A DNA stretch of 64,000 nt. Origin: Chrysomallon squamiferum (taxonomy: Eukaryota > Mollusca > Gastropoda > Neomphalida > Peltospiridae). The notes under the pieces were generated by a model that saw nothing but the letters and a program-made list of their open reading frames with translations, ran no database searches and was not told the DNA's origin. The stretch spans positions 27,312,483 to 27,376,482 of the forward strand of contig CM022679.1 in the NCBI GenBank assembly GCA_012295275.1, written 5' to 3'. Within the stretch, counting starts at the first letter, position 1; every line of letters begins with the position of its first letter. The position numbers were made by a program, and so were the translations under genes. Positions 16,243-35,112 of this stretch are shown in pieces.

Positions 16243-19200
16243 AATAAAAATAAAATTCTGTATGCATATATATATCTGTTAATGTGTGTATGTACATCAC
16301 CTATATATCTATCTGTTTATATAAAATACTTACTATGACTATTCCTACAAAGGAACTTACTGAAAAGAAAAAAACAAAACAAAAAATCATTTATATATTT
16401 AGCATAATTTGAATTCATTTTTATTTTCATACAGTAACTACGATTAGAAATTGTGTGAAATTTCAGTAAGAAGTATTTAACCAGAAGATGATACTGTGTA
16501 TTGTGTGATATTTCAGTAAGAAGTATTTAACTAGAAGATGATACTGTGTATTGTGTGATATTTCAGTAAGAAGTATTTAACTAGAAGATGATATTGTGCA
16601 CTGTGTGCTATTTCAGTAAGAAGTATTTAACTAGAAGATGATACTGTGTATTGTGTGATATTTCAGTAAGATGTATTTAACTAGAAGATGATACTGTGTA
16701 TTGTGTGATATTTCAGTAAGTATTTAACTAGAAGATGACATTGTGTATTGTGATATTTCAGTAAGAAGTATTTAACTAGAAGATGATACTGTGTATTGTG
16801 TGAAATTTCAGTAAGAAGTATTTAACTAGAAGATGATACTGTGTATTGTGTGATATTTCAGTAAGAAGTTTTTAACTAGAAGATGATACTGTGTGCTATT
16901 TCAGTAAGAAGTATTTAACTAGAAGATGATACTGTGTGCTATTTCAGTAAGAAGTATTTAACTAGAAGATGATACTGTGTGATATTTCAGTAAGAAGTAT
17001 TTAACTAGAAGATGACATTGTGTATTGTGTGATATTTCAGTAAGAAGTATTTAACTAGAAGATGATACTGTGTATTGTGTGAAATTTCAGTAAGAAGTAT
17101 TTAACTAGAAGATGATACTGTGTACTGTGTGATATTTCAGTAAGAAGTATTTAACTAGAAGATGATACTGTGTGATATTTCAGTAAGAAGTATTTAACTA
17201 GAAGATGATACTGTGTACTGTGTGATATTTCAGTAAGAAGTATTTAACTAGAAGATGATACTGTGTACTGTGTGCTATTTCAGTAAGAAGTATTTAACTA
17301 GAAGATGATACTGTGTATTGTGTGATATTTCAGTAAGAAGTATTTAACTAGAAGATGATACTGTGTATTGTGTGAAATTTCAGTAAGAAGTATTTAACTA
17401 GAAGATGATACTGTGTATTGTGTGATATTTCAGTAAGAAGTATTTAACTAGAAGATGATACTGTGTATTGTGTGAAATTTCAGTAAGAAGTATTTAACTA
17501 GAAGATGATACTGTGTACTGTGTGATATTTCAGTAAGAAGTATTTAACTAGAAGATGATATTGTGTATTGTGTGATATTTCAGTAAGAAGTATTTAACTA
17601 GAAGATGCTTTTGTATACTGTGTGACATTTCAGTAAGAAGTATTTAACTAGAAGATGATACTGTGTGATATTTCAGTAAGAAGTATTTAACTAGAAGATG
17701 ATACTGTGTGATATTTCAGTAAGAAGTATTTAACTAGAAGATGATATTGTGTATTGTGTGAAATTTCAGTAAGAAGTATTTAACTAGAAGATGATATTGT
17801 GTATTGTGTGATATTTCAGTAAGAAGTATTTAACTAGAAGATGATGCACTGTGTGATATTTCAGTAAAAAGTATTTAACTAGAAGATGATTTTGTGCACT
17901 GTGTGATATTTCAGTAAGAATTATTTAACTAGAAGATGATACTGTGTATTGTGTGATATTTCAGTAAGAAGTATTTAACTAGAAGATGATACTGTGCACT
18001 GTGTGATATTTCAGTAAGAAGTATTTAACTAGAAGATGATGCACTGTGTGATATTTCAGTAAGAAGTATTTAACTAAAAGATGATACTGTGTATTGTGTG
18101 ATATTTCAGTAAGAAGTATTTAACTAGAAGATGATACTGTGTATTGTGTGATATTTCAGTAAGAAGTATTTAACTAGAAGATATTGTGTACTGTGTGAAA
18201 TTTCAGTAAGAAGTATTTAACTAGAAGATGACATTGTGTATTGTGTGATATTTCAGTAAGATGTATTTAACTAGAAGATGATACTGTGTGATATTTCAGT
18301 AAGAAGTATTTAACTAGAAGATGATACTGTGTACTGTGTGATATTTCAGTAAGATGTATTTAACTAGAAGATGATATTGTGTATTGTGTGATATTTCAGT
18401 AAGAAGTATTTAACTAGAAGATGATATTGTGTATTGTGTGATATTTCAGTAAGAAGTATTTAACTAGAAGATGATATTGTGCACTGTGTGCTATTTCAGT
18501 AAGAAGTATTTAACTAAAAGATGCTTTTGTGCACTGTGTGATATTTCAGTAAGAAGTATTTAACTAGAAGATGATACTGTGCACTGTGTGATATTTCAGT
18601 AAGAAGTATTTAACTAGAAGATGATACTGTGTATTGTGTGATATTTCAGTAAGAAGTATTTAACTAGAAGATGATACTGTGTGATATTTCAGTAAGAAGT
18701 ATTTAACTAGAAGATGATATTGTGTATTGTGTGAAATTTCAGTAAGAAGTATTTAACTAGAAGATGATACTGTGTATTGTGTGATATTTCAGTAAGAAGT
18801 ATTTAACTAGAAGATGATACTGTGTGATATTTCAGTAAGAAGTATTTAACTAGAAGATGATATTGTGCACTGTGTGCTATTTCAGTAAGAAGTATTTAAC
18901 TAAAAGATGATACTGTGCACTGTGTGATATTTCAGTAAGAAGTATTTAACTAGAAGATGATATTGTGTATTGTGTGCTATTTCAGTAAGAAGTATTTAAC
19001 TAGAAGATGCTTTTGTGTATTGTGTGATATTTCAGTAAGAAGTATTTAACTAGAAGATGATACTGTGTATTGTGTGATATTTCAGTAAGATGTATTTAAC
19101 TAGAAGATGATACTGTGTATTGTGTGATATTTCAGTAAGAAGTATTTAACTAGAAGATGATACTGTGTATTGTGTGATATTTCAGTAAGATGTATTTAAC

Positions 19201-19480
19201 TAGAAGATGATACTGTGTATTGTGTGATATTTCAGTAAGAAGTATTTAACTAGAAGATGATACTGTGTATTGTGTGATATTTCAGTAAGAAGTATTTAAC
19301 TAGAAGATGATATTGTGTATTGTGTGATATTTCAGTAAGAAGTATTTAACTAGAAGATGATACTGTGTACTGTGTGATATTTCAGTAAGATGCTTGTAAC
19401 TTACTGAGAGTGTTCACAGCTAGAAGATAATATTGTGTATTCTCTTCAGCCTGAACTATACAAAGTATAAATGAAATCTG

Positions 19481-19516
<36 letters not shown>

Positions 19517-20666
19517 AAATGAAATAAAATAAAATAAAACAAAGTAAAATAAAATGAAAAGAAAAAATAATTAAATAACAATAATAAATAAATAATAATG
19601 ATGATAATGATAATAAGAAATGACAACTATCATCATCATGATAAAAAATATAAATAAATAAACAAACAAAACAATAATCATGAATAAATAAATAAAACCA
19701 GTTGGTGGGGGAATTAATGTCTTGCATGTTAATAAACATGTTTATATTTGTAGCATTATTCCTAACTGTACATTATATGTGCACATATATTTATGTATAT
19801 AGTGTCTTCGTCTGTGTATGTGCAAACATGCACTTAATTCTGTATGGTTTTAAAAAACTGCTTATACCTAATCCAATACATTTTGAAACTGTATTTATTA
19901 AAATACACCTGAGCAGAATTTATTTTTTAATTTTCCTTTCTTTATTATTATTATTATTTTATTATTATTATTATTATAGTTAATATCATACCACAACTAC
20001 TACGCACACCATCAGATTGAACAATCTAGTGATGAATATCTGGAAAAGAAATAAATGCTATAATTATAGGCCTACATATTCATAAAAAAAAAACACCTCA
20101 ACACTGAATAGAACAGGCCAAATAATTTTAGCACACTCAATACAGTGATCTGGATTTGATATAATTACGTAGACTGTAGATAAAATGAAACATACCATCC
20201 TTCATAAACATAACAAGAGTTATTTGTACTATGATTAACGTTTAAATAATAAATAAAAAAAAAAAAAAAAAAAAAAAGGTTTAGTAGAATATCAAACTCG
20301 AAGACTGTTTCATGAAAATATGACTGTATATTTAATAATTTATTTATTCTACATAGCAGAATTTCTTGGCCATCGCCATTAAAGGGTTCAGAAAACATTG
20401 TTCTTATTACACCAAACTGAAACTGCCACGATATCGGACATATAGTTACTTATAGTATATGATATACAAGTAATAGTAATAGTTTACGCTTGTCACATTA
20501 AGTGGAAATAAAAGTGTATAAAAATCGCCATGACAATGCTAATATTTTAATTACTGACTGCTGTCGGCGATATTTCATGATATATTGCTCCGCTGTCTGG
20601 TACTGATGATGAATAGCTTGGCGCTGGACTGGGACGAACTGGCGGAGCGCTCAAATCATCCGCCAT
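15312..20666 (-). CDS. TMEM243-like small membrane protein, minus-strand copy
   Basis: Recognised coding exons, in transcription order: 20666-20559 (36 codons from ATG), 20039-19992 (48 bp), 15823-15797 (27 bp) and 15503-15312 (63 codons plus stop), all phase 0. Exon 1 starts MADDLSAPPV and is a Pro/Ser-rich cytosolic tail. Exon 2 is hydrophobic and matches in length the 48-bp exon 2 of the divergent neighbour. The last two exons join as NWWYRFGTL then GPEKYWYIIVV, aligning with the WYR-G-L segment and final membrane span of TMEM243. The family is a poorly studied group of roughly 120-residue membrane proteins. The C-terminus is extended by a Thr/His-rich tail. The middle exon, 111 bp in the paralog, was not found; a 26-bp candidate lies at 16339-16364. 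Either an exon was missed or this copy is damaged. The exon 1 donor is weak (GTCAGT). Confidence 0.65.
15596..15658. repeat. (CAGA)n(GA)n microsatellite
   Basis: Tandem CAGA then GA in the last intron of the minus-strand gene. On the sense strand it is a CT tract about 95-155 bp before the final exon. Confidence 0.9.
16339..16364 (-). other. Candidate 26-bp exon of the minus-strand TMEM243-like gene
   Basis: On the minus strand TTTTTTTCTTTTCAG precedes 26 bp and GTAAGT follows. Read to end in phase 0 it gives SSFVGIVI, which aligns with the end of exon 3 in the paralog (SLLGFVFIE). It needs a phase-1 exon upstream; 85 bp would restore the paralog's 111 bp, but none was found. Possibly chance. 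Confidence 0.3.
16441..19448. repeat. 3-kb minisatellite, unit about 50 bp
   Basis: Roughly 60 tandem copies, mostly 50 bp with 43-45 bp variants lacking part of the TGTGTATT end. A core is TTTCAGTAAGAAGTATTTAA, then CTAGAAGATGATACTGTG. Copies differ by a few point changes, and variants seem to occur in runs. It lies between exon 2 and the 3' exons of the minus-strand TMEM243-like gene. The last copies at 19390-19448 are degenerate. Confidence 0.95.
19482..19700. repeat. Poly-A and AAAT-rich tract
   Basis: A long poly-A at about 19482-19513 followed by AAATA/AAAT repeats, next to the end of the minisatellite. Confidence 0.85.
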
Positions 20667-20835
20667 CTTTTTTGTCACATGATCTGTCGAAAACCTGTAT
20701 TTGAGTAATCTATTTTGTCACTGGATAACATATTTTGAAGAACCAATCACAATTATCGTTATATGACGGTTCTTTAGCAGACAGTCAGGTGCATTGTTCA
20801 ATTTCTTGGTGTTAAGATTCACGTTCGAGACGATC
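20667..20835. promoter_or_regulatory. Shared promoter of the divergent TMEM243-like pair
   Basis: Only 169 bp separate the two divergent start codons, both opening MADD, so both promoters must lie here or overlap the first exons. No TATA box stands out. Confidence 0.6.
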
Positions 20836-21027
20836 ATGGCAGATGATAAAACACATTTATTAGCTGGAGAAAAGCCGACGACAGTGGGTGATTCTGATGC
20901 ACTTTACCATGACAGTTCTCAGACACCAACTATAGTAAGTTTCACTAACATTATTATTGTTTCGAAAGTGACTTGCCATAATATCTCCAACTAGGAATCT
21001 ATTTTGTTTGCATAAAATAATAACAAT

Positions 21028-21063
<36 letters not shown>

Positions 21064-21535
21064 AATAATATAAATAAATAAATAAATAAATAAATAAAAA
21101 CCCTACAATATCTAACTCTTGACATGCTTTATTACTATTATTGTTATTGTAGTCGTTACTATTAGTCAATAATTTACTGACTTCTCTCTGTAGTTCCAGG
21201 AACAGCTCATATTGTAATATTGTACAATTGGTGATTATTATTATAATAATTATTATTATTATTATTTCTCAACTCTGACATACTGAGGCACAATCACATG
21301 CAATAAACATCTTTTAAATGACTGTGATTCATACTGATAACTCTTACTGTTTTTATAATTGTGTTTTTTGATTTCAGAAAAGACTTCAGATTGCATTTGT
21401 CAGTTTTATTTCCGCAATGGTCCTTGTAAGTAAATCCAAAATCTTGTGTTATTTATTTTAAATAAATTATATTAAAAAAATCTGTTTATTTATTGTATAA
21501 TTAACCACGATTACTCTTCAATTTAATTAACAGAT

Positions 21536-21568
<33 letters not shown>

Positions 21569-21651
21569 GTGCCTCATGATAGCAAAAAATATCTATATAT
21601 TTATTTTTATTATTATTATTAATACTATTATTATTATTAATATTATAATTA

Positions 21652-21741
<90 letters not shown>

Positions 21742-22317
21742 TTTTTTTTTTATTATAATTATTTTTTAGATCAGTTTATCCCTGAGTATTTACCATGGTA
21801 TTGAAAAAGGAGAAAATGGCGCTCTTTATTTCATGTTGGCACTCAGCCTTTTGGGATTTGTTTTCATCGAAATTTGTATGGTGAGTTTTCATTATAGGAG
21901 AGTTTTATATACCTTTGTATGTTTTTAATTATTGTGTTTATAAAATCTGTTTACATATTTCATTTTTAAAATATTATTTTATTTATATTAAACCTTTTTG
22001 TTTTTTTTTAAATGTATTTTATGTATTAATTTATTAATTATTTTCTTTGTCAACACAAAAAAAATAATCACATGAAAGTGTGTTACATATATTTAGATAA
22101 ATGCAAGCATTAATACTGTGTATCAGTAATTTAATATTTTGACACACTTACACATACATATATATCTATTCTTATACACATATTTATTTTCTGTTTGTTT
22201 CAGATAATATTTATCAGAAGAGGAGAATTGCCAAAGGGTAAACAATGGTTTCTTTATTTAGTTGGGTGCTGCATTTTGTTGGAAGCCATTTTCACAGATA
22301 TCCTTGTATTTCAGTGA
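20836..22317 (+). CDS. TMEM243: TMEM243-like small membrane protein, plus-strand copy
   Basis: Four exons, 20836-20934, 21378-21425, 21770-21880 and 22204-22317, all phase 0 with GT-AG borders, encode 123 residues (vertebrate TMEM243 is about 118). An N-terminal polar segment (MADDKTHLLAGEK) precedes three to four hydrophobic stretches: about residues 36-54, 68-83 with its extension, and 104-122. RRGELPKGKQWFLYLVG near residues 91-107 aligns with the RQGDL segment of TMEM243. The family is conserved in animals, with no well-defined biochemical role known to me. The gene sits head-to-head with a diverged paralog on the other strand. The neighbour splits exon 4 into two exons, so gene structures have diverged since duplication. 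A poly(A) signal lies at 22668. Confidence 0.8.
21601..21760. repeat. (ATT)n and poly-T before exon 3
   Basis: ATT repeats followed by about 40 bp of poly-T directly upstream of the exon at 21770, extending its pyrimidine tract. Confidence 0.85.
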
Positions 22318-22667
22318 CAAGACTCCTTTTTTTTTTTTTTTTTTGGTTTATGTTATTGATAAGCATGTAACATTCAACATTATCACTAGATTTTTAGTCG
22401 ATGGTTTTGTAAGATGGAACTACATATAATGTCTTGTTTTATTTGAAGATTTTTATTTATTGTTTGTATTGTTGCTCAAATATCAAATTATGATGTATTG
22501 TTTGTAAAGTGGTAATGATACTAATGTATATATGTTTGTGTGTGTGTGTGTGTGTGTATGTGTGTGTGTGTGATATTATACTGAGGGAGAGACTGGTTTG
22601 GGTAATGGGTTTATGCTGTGAATCATTTTTTATCATCAAGTGAAATGGTTGTTTTTTCTGTTGTTTC

Positions 22668-22673
22668 AATAAA
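22668..22673 (+). terminator. Poly(A) signal AATAAA
   Basis: AATAAA 351 bp after the stop of the plus-strand TMEM243-like gene. Further AATAAA sites at about 22690 and 22758 are alternatives. Confidence 0.55.
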
Positions 22674-22699
22674 ATACCATCATTTTCTATAATAAAGTG

Positions 22700-23890
22700 C
22701 CTACAAAATATTTTTTTAGAATATATTTAATCTGGAATAGTTTAGTTAATTATATCATAATAAAGTGCCTTTGAAGTGATTATAATCATACATTTATTTA
22801 AATTATTTCAGATTGTTTTTAAAGTAAAAAAAAAATAAAACAAATTGGAAAAAATTGAAGTGTAGTGCTGGCAGTTTTATTTGTTAAATTTATATCATTA
22901 TCATTTACATCAGCATCCATGACGTGGAATTCATCAAAAATGCAACCTTTTCCAAAAAATTATAGAACAAATATTCTGTTATCCTAGATTGTGTTTGTTA
23001 TTGATTGCTTGTTGATTTTATATACTAAATTATACATTTTTTTAAGTTTTTATATTATTTAAAAAATTGTATAATAACATATTTGTTTTAATGCTAACAG
23101 ACTGTAGTTGATTTTATACATAAATAAACAATTTTATTTGTTTTATATTGTATTTTTCAATAATTCTTATATTCTCCATGTTGGTGCTTAAGTGGAATAA
23201 ACACATTCCATGTCACTCATTTTATTGGTTTTCCTTTCACTGTATATAGATTATGAGACTAACAAAGAGGTTAAGTAGATTTTCTATTCTTCAAATGAAT
23301 GCTTTACTTTCCTACTAGAAATATACACTTTGCAAATAATAAAGTATGGCAAAGACATAACCTACTTTTTCTTTTGTAAATGGGAATAAAAATATTTTAC
23401 AGAGTAATGTGTTTATACTGAGATAACATATTTTATGAACTGAAATGAAATGAAATTAATACATAAATAAATAAATAATAATAGTAACAATAACAATAAA
23501 TAAATATAATAAAATATCAACAACAAAAACACCTCTTAAATTTCAAACAAACCTTTACTGCAGAGCTACATGAAAGAAAGCATCATTTTAGATGTTTAAT
23601 CATTTAACAGCACCTCAAATATATTATACAGAAATTGTTGGAAGATTAGAAAATTGAGAGAGAATGTTGGAGTTCTGAAACTTAGAGACAGAACAGAAAG
23701 ATTAAAGTAAAAAAAAAGAAATGAGTAGGCAGACAAATATTTTAAGACTTAAAGGAATACAGATTTAACAATCAGAAACAGTAAAAATAAATTTACTTAA
23801 TACAGTAGCACAATCATTGATAGTCATTACAGAATGTATGAGTTGGTTTTGAGATGAAATGTACAGTCATATTTAAAAAATAATAATACA

Positions 23891-23943
<53 letters not shown>

Positions 23944-25649
23944 TAAATAAATATAAAATATATATATTTTTTTACTTAGAAATGAATAAAAAACAATAAC
24001 ATGATATGCATACATTAATATATATTTATGTTAAATGAACAGCTTTCTCATTTCTCAAAACAAAAAAAAATTAAATAAATAAAAGAAAAGCAATATTTAT
24101 ATCTTTAATAATACAGAAGCATTATAATATATAATTATAAAATGAAATCATATCAAAACTTTAGAAATGTCTCCTCTTACATGAAAAAACACAAGTGCCA
24201 ATAATAAAATTATTTTAAACTGACTTTATGGTGCTATTTTTATTCTTGTTATCATCATCATCATTATTGTTATTATCATCACTGTTGTTCTGGTTATTAT
24301 TATTATTATTTTTAGGTTAATAAATTTATTAAATTTAAGAGGTAAAAAGATATTATCAACATCAGCATTATTATTATTATTTTTAATGATTTCATGATGC
24401 ATCTTCTATTTAGACTAACTGCAGTGGCTCATAACATTTTTTTACAGAAAGCTGTTTACACAAGTATATGCTAAGCTATCAAAAGTATATATATATATAT
24501 ACTTTGAGTTATATATATTATAACCATACCATTTGAAAAAGTCTAATCAAATTTTAAAAACAAAAACATAATGTAAAACAAAAGATAATAAAATATTTTT
24601 TTTCTCGCAAACTGCAAGAACAATAGTTTAAATGAACAGCAAATTTAAACTTTTCACTACCAAGTTCATTATGTACACCTGTCTTTATGTATGTGTGTCT
24701 TCGACAACATGAATTGGGCTATATTTAAGTCCCACAATCTGATGACGAGAGATATAATTAAATGATTTTGTTTGAAAATTGTTGCAGATGCATTTCTAAT
24801 CTGAAACTATGACATGAAAGCACAAAAATAATTTAACTCCTTGGATACGCTTCATTTTAGTACACTGTGTAAAAAACAAGTGAAAATAAACAGCAATAAA
24901 TCATCCTTATATTCATTCTGCTTACAGAACTAAGCACACTTAATATGGAAGACACAACACACTCCAGTCTATTTAAGGCACTGTTGCAGCTATTAAATAA
25001 CAAAAAACTAAAGATAACAAAAACAAAAAAATGCATGCTACATTTTCCTAGCTGAAGGCAAGTTATAATTTACTGGCACGAAAATGCAACAAAATGTTTG
25101 ACTTGCGATGCTATGACAAATCATGTTAAAACTGATATGCTGAGTTTTGAACCAAGTGATATTATATAGCTGAAAAATATTTCAAACTGTAAAACATTAG
25201 CATTGTGTAACTCACATTCTTCAGTAAACAGAGAGATAAGCTGCATCCTAACTGAACACATATGATGCAAGTGATGTGAGTGTATTTGTTTTGAAAACCA
25301 CTGGTTTCAGTTGGGGCATCCTAGCTCAAACTGTCACACCATATGCAGCCAGCTAGGAAGCTGCAACTGAAAGCAATGGTTTCTAAAAAAAAAAAAAACT
25401 TAGGATACACCATTACCACAACAACCACAATTAATTCACCACAGCCTGCCCAAAATTAATTGAAAGAATATAAAAGTTTCTTATTCTGAAAAAAATTAAA
25501 AATTAAAAATTAAAAACCCACAAATTATTTCAGTCTTATTTCAGCCATCCCTGGTTCAAAAAAAAAAAAAAAAAAAAAAAAATTCACAGAGGTTATATTA
25601 AGCATTTTTTTTTTGTTTTTTTAGTGGAACATTATTCAGTGAAAACTCT
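22700..25649. other. AT-rich intergenic region
   Basis: No gene seen. Holds (AAT)n at about 23890-23940, (TA)n at about 24486-24502 and poly-A at about 25560-25581. It lies between convergent 3' ends and includes the unresolved 3' UTR of the minus-strand coiled-coil gene. Confidence 0.65.
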
Positions 25650-31491
<5,842 letters not shown>

Positions 31492-32437
31492 GTTGGTTTG
31501 GTAAAAAAATATATTTCTAGGCTGAAAACAAAAGAAAAAAATAGGTATTAAGTCAAATAAACAAAATAGTTCTGCATCATAGGATACATAATTATAACTA
31601 AATTTATTTTATTATTTAATATTAAAGGTCATGTACAGACATGGAATAATAAAATAGGATATATGCAGCATTTTGGAGATTAATGGCTAAAGCAAATACT
31701 CATATTTCTTGATGCCCATCTCCAATCAGAGTTTGACTGCAAAGGAATGTGCTTACCTGCATATTGGTAATCACAGAAAATATAAATCAATATTTGCCTC
31801 TATTGTCTGGTTGTTGTTCTTGTTTTTATTCCTTAAATTTCTATTTCAACATGATTTTAAAATAATATTGTGTTTTAATAATACACCAAAATATATATTT
31901 TTATATATATATTTAGATAGAGAGAGAGAGATGACAGTATTACTTGAAAAAAATAAATAATAATAAACCTCATATAGCATGTATACTGCTGGTCTGTTGT
32001 TGATACTGCCAATCACAACTTCAGTACTAATTACGATTTATTTTGTACTTTGAGTTTGACAAAAATAAATTCCTGTCTGTAAATGGACTTTGTGAAAATA
32101 TACTTCTAGAAGGAATTAAAAATAATAGGCCTACGGCAGTAAAGAAGGAAAAAAAGAAAAGAAAAAGAAAGAAACAAAGAGAGAAAATATATTATATATC
32201 TCGGTGAAACCATAAACACAAGAAAACCTTACGTATTTCACTTTGTATGATCTTCGTTGTTAATTTATTATGCTCCAAACTGTGGATGTTTTTCCATGTA
32301 TCCCGGTACCATACTCCATAGCGGCGATAGCCAATTTTGTCGTGTTGAAGTACTCACAAATATTTGCTGTGTATTTAAACTGTTTGTATTACATGATAAA
32401 TATCTGTATATACGCAAATAAAACATGTAAAACTCAC

Positions 32438-32500
32438 CTGATTTCTTAGAATTACTCAGAATAATCGCGTGACTATTTTCAAAATGTTAATTTTCCGTTT
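32438..32500 (-). other. Probable noncoding first exon of the coiled-coil gene
   Basis: A good donor (CAG|GTGAGT) read on the minus strand ends an exon at 32438; the coding exon starts with a matching acceptor at 31521. The upstream end is not defined. Confidence 0.4.
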
Positions 32501-32689
32501 CACTTTCTCTGACACCCTGCTAATTTCACTTCCATAATTCAAAATAAATTAATAAAAATATTTATTTTTCTAGAATTTTATGGAATAATCACTCAAGAAA
32601 TGAGGATGTAATAATAAATTATCAAGTGCATTAAAACAAAATGCACAAAAAAGGAAAATTTTAAGATCAGTTCTATTCTTAGAAAAATG

Positions 32690-32770
32690 GGAAAGTACAT
32701 CCCACTTCCGGACATGTTCGGCTTGTTACGGAACAATTCGGACCTTTTCCGAGTAAGACATTACTACGAA
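32690..32770 (-). promoter_or_regulatory. Candidate promoter with ETS-type site
   Basis: CACTTCCGG (CCGGAAGTG on the minus strand) and several TTCGG/TTCCG motifs lie just upstream of the probable first exon. This suits a TATA-less ETS-driven promoter; the start site is not visible. Confidence 0.3.
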
Positions 32771-32954
32771 ATATAATTATGGAAGGATGAAGTAGGAAAA
32801 CTTTTAAGTTATTAAGATATAATTAATATATTTATTAATGAAAAAATAAAATAAAATTATAATACATAAATCATGACCAAACGCCAGAATTCGATACAAA
32901 TTTATCCTAATTATTATGGCAAATAATGACTGCAGACAAGAGGTATTATTTTAA

Positions 32955-32960
32955 ATTAAA

Positions 32961-33019
<59 letters not shown>

Positions 33020-33050
33020 AATACAATACAATACAATAATAAAATAAAAT
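32955..33050. repeat. (AAT)n and (AATAC)n microsatellite
   Basis: About 55 bp of AAT followed by several CAATA units and A-rich sequence. Confidence 0.85.
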
Positions 33051-33673
33051 AAAGAAAAAAAGATATACATAAAGATATTATTTATTTATTTATTTTCTTA
33101 ACTAAAATAAGAAAAGTATAGCCTGAACGACACAGATTAGATCCTATGTATGAATAATGTTTCATTGTGCATTATGAAGCAAAATTTGGCATAAAGTTAT
33201 GGTGAAAGAAATGTATTTGTTCAGGAGAATGAGAGCAACTAAGGGATGGTAATTTGGATGAGCAATGTATCGAATTTCGGTTTCCTGTTTCACAAATGGT
33301 ATGCAATAATTAAAACATCAGATGTACTTCGATATGCATTGCTATATTTTATTTTGAAATTCTACTGATTCGTGTAAGTATATAATATTAATATTATATT
33401 TATTTATTTATTTATTTATTTTTTATCATAATTATTGTTGTTGTCAATGCAGTAATCGAAATTCATATTTAAATTACCTTATATCAAATACGTACATATA
33501 CGTACTTTGTTTTGAACAAAGAAATAAATAAGCTCTGCGTTCAAAGTCACAAAAATTAATTCGAAAATACGTTTCAGATGCCTTGCAAAATGTAGTATAT
33601 GATATTTCAAATCAGTATCATGCGATAAAATAATTTGTATATACTGCTTTCCTTATAAATATATTCATTGCCA

Positions 33674-33755
33674 GTATGTATGTATGTATTTTAACGAGCC
33701 ATGATTTTAATGAGTAATATATATATATTACTCATTAAAATCACGGCTCGTTAAA

Positions 33756-33788
<33 letters not shown>

Positions 33789-33808
33789 TATATTACTCAT
33801 TAAATACA

Positions 33809-33844
<36 letters not shown>

Positions 33845-33960
33845 TATTACTCATTAAATACATACATACATACATATATACATACATACATATATATATA
33901 TTACTCATTAAAATCATGGCTCGTTAAAATACATACATACATACATACGTGCATACATAT
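33674..33960. repeat. Palindrome and associated direct repeats
   Basis: Positions 33674-33722 and 33723-33771 are a 49-bp inverted repeat with no spacer and one mismatch, centred on (TA)n. Its arms hold TTAACGAGCC, a TGAGTAA segment and (GTAT)n. The right-arm ATTACTCATTAAA motif recurs three more times between 33790 and 33935, separated by (CATA)n. Confidence 0.9.
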
Positions 33961-34288
33961 ACAGTGGTCTCGTCAGCATTTGTAAAAGGGGTGGCGGGAA
34001 TCGGCAGAACTGGGGCAAGTTAAACAAAGGGATGGTACAGAAAAGGTTCAGGGCACAAGTACTTTGAACAATATTCAAATTACTTGTTTGTCAAATATAC
34101 TTCTTTAAATAAGTGCATCAAATGCATTAACTATTAACAAGTTTATTTTAGTTGCAATTAAATAAAATCAAAGCATCTGTTCCCGGCGAGTTTTGTCTGG
34201 TTGTTCTGTGAATTGTATTCTTTACATGCATATATGTATACAAAATAATATACATATTGTTTTGTAACCTTCTGTATATATTAGATTT

Positions 34289-34289
<1 letters not shown>

Positions 34290-34321
<32 letters not shown>

Positions 34322-34333
34322 TGAGAGAGAGAT
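34290..34333. repeat. (TG)n(GA)n microsatellite
   Basis: Pure TG repeats followed by GAGAGAGAGA. Confidence 0.9.
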
Positions 34334-35112
34334 CGTTTATATCGCTCTGAAAGTAAAAAATCGCCACGCACTATGATAATGAATATTTATGAGAATGTGA
34401 AGTTCAGTTGGCGATGTGCTGTTAATAATGGTTATTTTAATACTGTGCGGATCGAGCGCATATCTTTTTTCGAAGGACGAAGATAATGTTTTTAAAAGTT
34501 ATTTATGTATCTAGGATAACATTATTATACAGCTGCATGTTAAAAATGTTTAGCGATCATTGAAATTCATGCGCAATAATATAGTCGCGCAGCGCCTGCT
34601 ACAGCAGCCTTGATTACACAAGCATTGCGTATATTGTACAGAAAAACATTCTTAATTACAGACACAAAGAAACCCATTTTTATAAATATAAAACATTTAT
34701 AGGTATACGACTCGGAGGACTAGGAAGCAGCTGCAGGCAACGTCCAAAGGATTGCTGGCGCCTAGGCAAGCTCAACTTAGGCGCAGTCCTGCAACTTCTG
34801 GTTGTGAAAATTTCCTTAGTCAATTGTTTTTCGTAGTTTGATCAGTGTCGTCCCATTTGGTCAAATTCCCAATTGGTGATTTATGTGCAGAGTAACACAA
34901 CTCCATGTCCCACCTAATTAAAAATAGGCTTAAGATAAAGAAGACAAGCCTGTCATTTAGAAACAAAAAAATAAAGAAGCAATTTTTGATGCAAGAAGCG
35001 AAAATTTGACTCACAGGTTTGTGAAGTCCTCATTTATATTATATAGATTTGACCTCAGAGTGCTCATGTCATAGCCAGTGAAGCAATGTTTTCCTTTAAA
35101 GGTTTTGATATA

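Noticed and set aside
16441-19448. CRISPR-like array
   Set aside because: Units are directly adjacent with no unique spacers of constant length, and the setting is a eukaryotic intron; it is a minisatellite.
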